Below, piece after piece: positions 59,449-64,000 of a DNA stretch of 64,000 nucleotides. The notes under the pieces were generated by a model. The model saw nothing but the letters and a program-made list of their open reading frames with translations, ran no database searches and had not been told where the DNA came from. The position numbers and the translations under genes were made by a program. The stretch comes from UBA2112 sp964488555 (GTDB taxonomy: Bacteria > Patescibacteriota > Saccharimonadia > Saccharimonadales > Saccharimonadaceae). The DNA is taken from positions 26,016 to 90,015 of the forward strand of contig CAZAUF010000005.1 in assembly GCA_964488555.1 (NCBI GenBank). The letters are read 5' to 3'. Each line of letters begins with the position of its first letter. Within the stretch, counting starts at the first letter, position 1.

Positions 59449-59644
59449 AGAGGATGATGAGTAGTTTAGTGAGCAGTTTGCACTGGTTGATTACTCGGAG
59501 GGGCTGAACCCGTCGGGTGATCACGATGACTGGTCGGCTATCCTCGTGGGTATGGATGACTTTGTGACTCTGGGTGAGGACCCAGTAGAGGACGCGCTAC
59601 TACGCGGCGGATTCGGGTTTGATAAGCAGCCAATTTACAACTAA
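59449..59644 (+). pseudogene. Possible remnant of a protein gene
   Basis: One frame, open from just after an in-frame TAG to TAA at 59642, encodes 60 acidic residues with a protein-like texture (DYSEGLNPSGDHDDWSAIL, EDPVEDALLRGGFGF), but it has no start codon or SD, and a stop splits it from EDDE upstream. A C-run (59443-59448) precedes it. It looks like the C-terminal end of a decayed or mis-sequenced gene; family not recognised. The rest of 59391-59737 holds nothing but the terminator. Confidence 0.4.
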
Positions 59645-59692
59645 ACCATCCCAATATCTTATAAATAAACACTAATACAGATGGCACAATAA

Positions 59693-59721
59693 AAATCACC
59701 CTCGGTATCCGAGGGTGATTT
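59693..59721 (-). terminator. Terminator of the pilin gene
   Basis: AAATCACCCTCGG/CCGAGGGTGATTT, loop of 3, followed on the minus strand by TTTATT. Confidence 0.85.
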
Positions 59722-59737
59722 GAGTCGTGTTTCGTAG

Positions 59738-60184
59738 TTAAGGTGTACAGGTACCTGCGACAACGCTTTTGACAGTTGAACCGTCTGGATAGTAAACCAC
59801 CAAGCCAGCACCATCACACTCTTTCCATACATAAGTCTTGTTACCGCCGGACTCATTCACCGCGACAGCGTCAGCATCAGCGGGAGACGTAGTAAGTGGA
59901 GCAGTGCTCACTCTTACATTACTCGGAAGTTTTGCAATTGTTGCGCTAAACTCATCTGCAGTCTCAGGGTAGCCGGAAGTACCGTCGGCATTGATAGCCT
60001 CGGCAACCTTGACAATGCTTGCTGCATCTGACTGATATCCCGAAACGCGAGCGCGCTGAGTAATATTTGAATACGCTACGAATACGATAGCAGCCAAGAT
60101 GGCGATGATAACGATAACGATGAGAAGCTCGACGATGGTGAAGCCTCGTTCGTCCTTCATCTTTTTGATGTTAGAAAGACTCAT
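59738..60184 (-). CDS. Type IV pilin (major-pilin-like)
   Basis: 148 residues. Leader MSLSNIKKMKDERG, cleavage before FTIVELLIVIVIIAIL (Glu +5), then a soluble pilin domain with a Cys pair framing the C-terminus (WKECDGAG...GTC). SD AGGGGG. Followed by a strong terminator, as suits an abundant product. Paralogous to the next pilin. Confidence 0.92.
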   Translation of the reverse strand: MSLSNIKKMKDERGFTIVELLIVIVIIAILAAIVFVAYSNITQRARVSGYQSDAASIVKVAEAINADGTSGYPETADEFSATIAKLPSNVRVSTAPLTTSPADADAVAVNESGGNKTYVWKECDGAGLVVYYPDGSTVKSVVAGTCTP

Positions 60185-60264
60185 TTTAATTGATGCCCCC
60201 TTAAATTAAATGGTTCTATGCAACAGTCTACTATGTGCATAAGCGTTTTGCAAGTGCTTTTGTG

Positions 60265-60723
60265 CTAGCAACCATCACCGATTTTGGCTACCTGCACAGT
60301 ACTGCTCGACCGCTGTGGGTAATAGACATTTAACCCACCGGAGCACACGGTTACAGAGTAAATGCGGTTGTTGCCGTCGGAGAGGACGGTTGCGTAATCG
60401 TCGTTATTGAGAGTGGACGCAGCGTACTTGACAGTCACGCCGTCGGGTATGCGAGCTGTGCTGGAATTGGAGTTAAACGATGCGGTGAGCGAAGAATCGT
60501 TAGTGCCGGTAGGGTAATTACCCATGTCTGCGTTGACTGCCTCGGCAACTTTGCGTAGCTGCACGGCGGTGGTGAGGTCGAAATCATCTCGGGCTCGTGC
60601 GGTAGCGTTGGTGTATGAGACAAACACGACTGCAGCGAGAATGGCGATAATCGCAATGACAATCAAAAGCTCGACGATAGTGAAACCATGCTGTCTGCGC
60701 GTGCCACCCGACATGATATGCAT
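60265..60723 (-). CDS. Type IV pilin
   Basis: 152 residues from ATG 60723 (-10 box 6 nt upstream; the frame is open to 60741). Leader ends RRQHG, then FTIVELLIVIAIIAILAAV; pilin domain with C-terminal Cys pair (VTVCSGG...GDGC). Same layout as the pilin at 59738, suggesting duplication. Confidence 0.92.
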   Translation of the reverse strand: MHIMSGGTRRQHGFTIVELLIVIAIIAILAAVVFVSYTNATARARDDFDLTTAVQLRKVAEAVNADMGNYPTGTNDSSLTASFNSNSSTARIPDGVTVKYAASTLNNDDYATVLSDGNNRIYSVTVCSGGLNVYYPQRSSSTVQVAKIGDGC

Positions 60724-60729
60724 GCCCCT

Positions 60730-60758
60730 ATGATATGACAAGTGTGGGCAGGGTGCAA
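60730..60758 (-). promoter_or_regulatory. Promoter of the upstream pilin gene
   Basis: TTGCAC (60758-60753), 17-nt spacer, TATCAT (60735-60730); ATG 60723 6 nt further on. Confidence 0.55.
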
Positions 60759-60763
60759 TATGC

Positions 60764-61801
60764 TTATGTTTGCTGTGGAGATGGGAGCTCGAGCGGCTCC
60801 TGGGTGAGTGTAATCTGGAACTTACCCAGGACGGTGTCTATGATTTGCTGTCTGGCGGCAGCGAGGTCGGCATAGCTCTGGGCTGATTCGTTGATGAGTA
60901 CCACGGCGTTGTCGTCGTGGACTTTGATGCCGTGCAAGGTTTCGCCGCGCAGGTCGCACATTTCTATGAGCCAGCCAGCGGGTATTTTGTACATGCCGTC
61001 GCCTTGGTTGAACGCTCGTACATCACCCACTTGGTCGCGAATGTTGTTTACCTGCCACTCCTCGACCATGACGTTTTTGAAAAACGAGCCGGAATTGGCC
61101 AGCTTGGAGGGGTCTGGGAGCTTGCTGGCGCGGATGGCGAGCACGTTTTCGCGGATAACCTGCGGCGTGTACTCGGTGATATGGAGCGTGTCTAGGCGGT
61201 TCTGTAGGCTGTCGTAAAAGGGAGGAGTGGGAAGCTTTTTCCAGAGCTTGAGCGTGACGCTGTATATGGCATAACGCCCCTGAGCTTCGCCACGGAAAAT
61301 GCTGTGTCGATAGGCAAAGCCGCAATCTTCGGATGTGAGCGTGACGAACTGGTCGGTCGCGGTATCATATGCCTCGAGTGATACGAACGTGTCGGCGAGC
61401 TCCTGACCATAAGCACCGATGTTTTGCACCGGTGCGGCACCCACTGTGCCGGGTATGCCGGACATAGCCTCTATACCAGTGAGACCTCGTAGCACACTGA
61501 ACTTCACCAGGTCATCCCATACTTCACCGCCACCGGCGCGGATGATGGTCGAGTCCTCGCCATCGGCGGTGACTTCCATGCCGGGAATCTGCATATGAAC
61601 GATGACACCCGGAAATCCTTCGTCGTGTGCGATGAGGTTGCTGCCACCACCGATGATATAGACCGGCTGGCTCATCTGGCGGGCGTTTTGGTAGATCTGC
61701 CGCAGCTCCTCGCGCGTGGTGACGTGCGCCACATAGCTGGCGTTGCCACCGAGGCGCATGGTGGTGAGCTGACTGAGGGGAATGTTTGTCTGAACGTTCA
61801 T
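60764..61801 (-). CDS. murB: UDP-N-acetylenolpyruvoylglucosamine reductase
   Basis: 345 residues. FAD-binding YIIGGGSNLIAHDEGFPG, GIEAMSGIPGTVGAAPVQNIGAYGQE, catalytic Ser in NSGSFFKNV, C-terminal ESAQSYADL-like Glu region. Reduces the MurA product to UDP-MurNAc. TATAAT (61816-61811), 9 nt before ATG. Confidence 0.96.
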   Translation of the reverse strand: MNVQTNIPLSQLTTMRLGGNASYVAHVTTREELRQIYQNARQMSQPVYIIGGGSNLIAHDEGFPGVIVHMQIPGMEVTADGEDSTIIRAGGGEVWDDLVKFSVLRGLTGIEAMSGIPGTVGAAPVQNIGAYGQELADTFVSLEAYDTATDQFVTLTSEDCGFAYRHSIFRGEAQGRYAIYSVTLKLWKKLPTPPFYDSLQNRLDTLHITEYTPQVIRENVLAIRASKLPDPSKLANSGSFFKNVMVEEWQVNNIRDQVGDVRAFNQGDGMYKIPAGWLIEMCDLRGETLHGIKVHDDNAVVLINESAQSYADLAAARQQIIDTVLGKFQITLTQEPLELPSPQQT

Positions 61802-61837
61802 TTCCTCATGATTATAGCCTTAAGAGCGCGAAAATGG

Positions 61838-62000
61838 TACAATAACAGATACGCGTTTCACGTCTCACATCGGGCGTCAGCCCGACCCACAGACTCAAAC
61901 CAAGCACTTGTGCTGTTTGAGGATGTGAGAGGAGGCGTAACGGAGGAGTGCCAGCTTGCGATTTTAATCGGAAGCGAGAACTCCGAGTGAACGCCGACGA
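61838..62000 (+). promoter_or_regulatory. Promoter and structured leader of tRNA-Arg(UCG)
   Basis: Extended -10 TGGTACAAT (61835-61843). GCGTTTCAC (61853-61861) can pair with GTGAACGC (61987-61994) and close a leader of about 140 nt just before the tRNA. Inside: TCTCACATC/GATGTGAGA with CTCAAAC/GTTTGAG, and GGAGT/ACTCC over GCTT/AAGC. No ORF in 61802-62000. Confidence 0.5.
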
Positions 62001-62074
62001 GCACCCGTAGCTCAGTGGATTAGAGCATCTGTCTTCGGAACAGAGGGTCGTAGGTTCGAATCCTTCCGGGTGTA
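62001..62074 (+). tRNA. tRNA-Arg (anticodon UCG)
   Basis: Acceptor GCACCCG/CGGGTGT, D-arm GCTC/GAGC with A20, anticodon stem TCTGT/ACAGA with loop CTTCGGA, T-arm GTAGG/CCTTC (one U-U mismatch), discriminator A, encoded CCA (62075-62077). Confidence 0.94.
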
Positions 62075-62117
62075 CCAAAGAAATAGACCTAGTTTGTGGC
62101 TAGGTCTATTTCTTTGG
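62075..62117 (+). terminator. Hairpin starting at the CCA of tRNA-Arg(UCG)
   Basis: Perfect 18-nt arms (62075-62092, 62100-62117), 7-nt loop; CCA pairs with TGG. A short antisense T-arm-like trace (ctattcaacc) follows and forms the -10 box of the next gene. Confidence 0.7.
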
Positions 62118-62129
62118 TGAAGTATTTGC

Positions 62130-62135
62130 TACTAT
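62130..62135 (+). promoter_or_regulatory. -10 box of the gene at 62142
   Basis: TACTAT, 6 nt before ATG 62142. Confidence 0.45.
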
Positions 62136-62141
62136 TCAACC

Positions 62142-62429
62142 ATGGTAAAAGCTCATGCTAAAACGAAATCCAGAGCCAAGAAGACGAGAGCGAACGTACT
62201 GTCGGAGCCGGTCTCGCTGGCAATTTGCGCGATAGTTATCGTGATTGCGGCTTTGGCATTCGTATTTGCGCTGCTGTCACAGCCACCCAAAGTTGAACCA
62301 TCCGAGATACGCTCGTATGCGGAATGTGTAAAGGCTGGATATCCAGTGCAGGAGTCATACCCTGAGCGATGTGCCGTCACGGGAACAGGTATGACGTTTA
62401 TCAACCCAGACCAGGCAGTGACAGACTAA
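62142..62429 (+). CDS. Hypothetical small membrane-anchored protein with a Cys-pair motif
   Basis: 95 residues. Lys/Arg-rich N-terminus, one membrane helix (about 27-48), then a short outer motif AECVKAGYPVQESYPERC, in which C-x(3)-G-x-P-V-x-x-S-Y-P-x-x-C recalls a short motif I associate with other small surface proteins. Two Cys could form a disulfide. Function unknown. Confidence 0.75.
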   Translation: MVKAHAKTKSRAKKTRANVLSEPVSLAICAIVIVIAALAFVFALLSQPPKVEPSEIRSYAECVKAGYPVQESYPERCAVTGTGMTFINPDQAVTD

Positions 62430-62511
62430 TTGTGTTTACTAAAGTGGATAAACATTGTATAATGTATTTTACATGCTGCCATGACGGCGGACGCACCTTG
62501 GAGGTAAGAGC

Positions 62512-63054
62512 ATGAATCTGATGGATTGGCTGCCGTGGGCTCTACTGGCGGCGGTACTACTACTGGTATGGCGGAGTCCATTCCCCATACCTCTACGTGA
62601 TCGTGGCCACCGATGCTACAGCGTGCCGAACGAAGACGCTGCTGTGGCAGTAGGCAAAGTACTGGGCCTCTGCAGACTGAAAGAACGCTACACGTTTGAC
62701 ATGGAATCCACTGCGGGTTTCGTGGTGCAGACGGTGTTTGATGACGACAAGACAGTGCTGATGCAAATCCGTCGCAATGGCGTAGCCACGAAAGCAGCGA
62801 ACAAACTGCCAGCGCATTTTGGTCCGTGCGCGCTATCGCTGACCGCGTGGAATCCGCGCAAGAAAGCAGCGGCTGCAGCCAAAATCCTGCGTGAAGCTGG
62901 CTTCAAGGCAGAAGTGCACGAAGATTTTGCTCATAGTCTGGACGGCAAGTTTGTCCTCGTGCGGAGTACTGCATTTGACGGCTGGGAACTGGCGTTTCGA
63001 CGTCCGGTGCCGTTTATGGGCAAACCACCCAAGATGCGCAAGATCATGGATTGA
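62512..63054 (+). CDS. Hypothetical protein with N-terminal membrane helix
   Basis: 180 residues. Membrane helix (about 6-22), then a soluble alpha/beta domain (NEDAAVAVGKVLGLCRLKERYTF; MQIRRNGVATKAANKLP; AAAAAKILREAGFKAEVHEDF). SD TTGGAGG. Followed by a strong terminator. No family recognised. Confidence 0.72.
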   Translation: MNLMDWLPWALLAAVLLLVWRSPFPIPLRDRGHRCYSVPNEDAAVAVGKVLGLCRLKERYTFDMESTAGFVVQTVFDDDKTVLMQIRRNGVATKAANKLPAHFGPCALSLTAWNPRKKAAAAAKILREAGFKAEVHEDFAHSLDGKFVLVRSTAFDGWELAFRRPVPFMGKPPKMRKIMD

Positions 63055-63068
63055 TCAGGAGCAACCTC

Positions 63069-63103
63069 AAAAGGGAGCTCGACCTACGGGTCGGCTCCCT
63101 TTT
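63069..63103. terminator. Bidirectional intrinsic terminator
   Basis: AAAAGGGAGC...GCTCCCTTTT around an inner CGACC/GGTCG stem; lies between convergent genes. Confidence 0.88.
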
Positions 63104-63116
63104 CATATCTTAGGAT

Positions 63117-63485
63117 TTAGTGCAACAGTTCGGCTGCACGTGTAGGTAGTTGCGCGCGAATGTGCTGGATCTGCCCCTCGCTGATAAACGATTTGAGCGT
63201 ATCCCATGCCGAAATAATTTGTTTTTTAGCACGGTCTTCCTCGATGTTTTCTCTATCCATAAACTCGTGGATGAGATCTTGCTGACGCTCCTCGGCGTCT
63301 GCCATTTCCGTACCTAGTGCGACCTCTTGCAGCTCCATAGGCAGCTGACTAGCGAAATCTTTGCGTTCGCCATCCTCGAGTCGCTCGGCGATACTCTCGA
63401 CCATGAGGTCAAGCGCATCCTCGGCTTCCGTGTCGGAAAAGCCAGTTTTTTGTTGCATATTGTCGATGAGATCTTGGTAGCTCAT
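63117..63485 (-). CDS. DUF2267-type protein
   Basis: 122 residues, all-helical, acidic. Starts MSYQDLIDNMQQKTGFSDTE and shows the DUF2267 pattern of an N-terminal half (EAEDALDLMVESIAERLEDGERKDFASQLP) repeated at the C-terminus (LKSFISEGQIQHIRAQLP). Strong SD AAAGGAGG. Function unknown. Confidence 0.8.
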   Translation of the reverse strand: MSYQDLIDNMQQKTGFSDTEAEDALDLMVESIAERLEDGERKDFASQLPMELQEVALGTEMADAEERQQDLIHEFMDRENIEEDRAKKQIISAWDTLKSFISEGQIQHIRAQLPTRAAELLH

Positions 63486-63618
63486 ACAACCCTCCTTTTA
63501 CGTTAGTTAACTCTTCCATAGTATGGTGGTTGTGGCTTTTGCGCTGTTATGTATTTCACATACATATGCGGTGTTTGACACATTGTCGTTTCGACCTCTG
63601 TGTGAAGTACTGGAATCA

Positions 63619-63648
63619 TTGACAAATATGCAGTTAAAGTGCTATCCT
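63619..63648 (+). promoter_or_regulatory. Promoter of tRNA-Lys(CUU)
   Basis: TTGACA (63619-63624), 18-nt spacer, TATCCT (63643-63648); decamer TAAAGTGCTA at 63635-63644 as in the tRNA-Lys(UUU) promoter. Nothing else seen in 63486-63618. Confidence 0.65.
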
Positions 63649-63692
63649 AACCAAAGTCAATTCGCTACAAGCGAACGCCGACGCGGGCCAGT

Positions 63693-63743
63693 AGCTCAGC
63701 TCTGCGTGAAACGCAAATGTTCGAGCACTGTGTTCTAACCAGC
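63693..63743 (+). repeat. tRNA-Lys leader element, copy 2
   Basis: 47 of 51 positions equal the block at 1970-1920. It is preceded by a copy of the tRNA 5' end: cgacgcgggccagtagctca at 63679-63698 recurs at 63772-63791, running into the real tRNA. Its end, gtgttctaaccagctg, can pair with the tRNA's cagctggttagagcac. Confidence 0.75.
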
Positions 63744-63777
63744 TGTGAAAAGTTGGTGTACCTACTCAATTCGACGC

Positions 63778-63851
63778 GGGCCAGTAGCTCAGCTGGTTAG
63801 AGCACCTGCCTCTTAAGCAGGGTGTCGTGGGTTCAAGCCCCACCTGGCCCT
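63778..63851 (+). tRNA. tRNA-Lys (anticodon CUU)
   Basis: Acceptor GGGCCAG/CTGGCCC, D-arm GCTC/GAGC, anticodon stem CCTGC/GCAGG with loop CTCTTAA, T-arm GTGGG/CCCAC with loop TTCAAGC. As in tRNA-Lys(UUU) the discriminator is U (63851) and CCA is encoded (63852-63854). Confidence 0.95.
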
Positions 63852-63891
63852 CCAAGCAAACAGTCGACCATTTGGTCGGCTTTTTGCTTGG
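63852..63891 (+). terminator. Hairpin starting at the CCA of tRNA-Lys(CUU)
   Basis: 18-nt arms, 16 Watson-Crick pairs, one G-U and one mismatch, loop ATTT-type; CCA pairs with TGG. Confidence 0.65.
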
Positions 63892-64000
63892 CAGAGATTT
63901 AGTGAGCTTGAGTTCACGACGGGCCGCTTTAGCGGTGTCGTGGGTGAGAACTGCCAGTGACAGTTCGGACGGGAATAAACTCTTGAAAGCTGGTTTTCAA
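63892..64000 (+). repeat. tRNA-Lys(CUU) trailer: antisense T-arm and AACTG hairpin; cut by window end
   Basis: gcttgagttcacgac (63906-63920) imitates the reverse complement of the T-arm (gcttgaacccacgac). Then GAC...GTC stem and AACTGCCAGTGACAGTT (63938-63954), the same order and nearly the same hairpin as after tRNA-Lys(UUU). Confidence 0.6.

Noticed and set aside
61812..62078. 88-residue minus-strand reading frame over tRNA-Arg(UCG)
   Set aside because: It is the complement of the tRNA and its leader; not coding.
63679..63777. A complete extra tRNA upstream of tRNA-Lys(CUU)
   Set aside because: The copy is lost after the D-stem; the rest is the leader element, with no anticodon arm or T-arm.

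Overview
The window looks like a chromosomal segment of a Candidatus Saccharibacteria (TM7, Patescibacteria/CPR) genome. The reasons are the gene set (MurT/GatD, a pilB-pilC-pilM-pilN-pilO operon, lamin-tail surface protein, ComEC without a nuclease domain, short TsaB, many small proteins with one membrane segment), the tight gene packing, and UGA behaving as an ordinary stop codon (which argues against Gracilibacteria/SR1). No rRNA, CRISPR array, transposase or phage module is visible. The assignment is an inference from gene content; no search was run.

Layout. 0-5 kb: partial nuclease-like gene, a frameshifted methyltransferase, the tRNA-Lys(UUU) locus, and a frameshifted cutinase-VWA-PKD surface protein. 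5-15.5 kb: pgl, comEC, yebC, lamin-tail protein, a three-gene flavin electron-transfer cassette (FMN-binding protein, ApbE, RnfD-FNR fusion), ruvC, ABC exporter. 15.5-24 kb: class A PBP, ruvA, ruvB, recA, recX. 24-30 kb: type IV pilus assembly operon. 30-36 kb: tsaE, tsaB, RNase Y, hypothetical genes, DUF3445 protein. 36-42.7 kb: tRNA-Pro, GtrA and GT39 glycosyltransferase, OpgC-like acyltransferase, peroxiredoxin, murT-gatD. 42.7-53 kb: ClpC-like membrane AAA protein, a receiver protein and PAS kinase, myo-inositol oxygenase homologue, pyrF, a ferric-reductase-like cluster, tRNA-Arg(UCU). 53-64 kb: tRNA-Gly, a Trp-rich small protein, tRNA-His, HTH-murA, mraY, glyA, two pilins, murB, tRNA-Arg(UCG), tRNA-Lys(CUU).

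The most unusual thing here is the architecture of the tRNA loci. In six of seven tRNA genes the encoded CCA is the first three bases of a long, nearly perfect hairpin. In five of these an imperfect antisense copy of the tRNA's own T-arm follows, then (in four of the five) an internal hairpin, and in two cases a displaced sense copy of the tRNA 3' end. The two tRNA-Lys genes, about 62 kb apart, share a 51-nt 5' leader element (47 identical) made of a tRNA 5'-half copy plus an antisense D-arm, and a related promoter. A separate repeat of about 90 nt occurs three times around tRNA-Gly and tRNA-His. None of this is explained by a standard feature type.

A second window-wide signal is promoter placement: for some twenty genes a -10-like hexamer ends 6-9 nt before the start codon, which predicts leaderless mRNAs and was used here to reassign several starts. 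Cell-wall genes (murA, murB, mraY, murT-gatD, PBP), competence/pilus genes (comEC, pil operon, three pilins) and recombination genes (ruvABC, recA, recX) together fit a wall-bearing, naturally competent epibiont.
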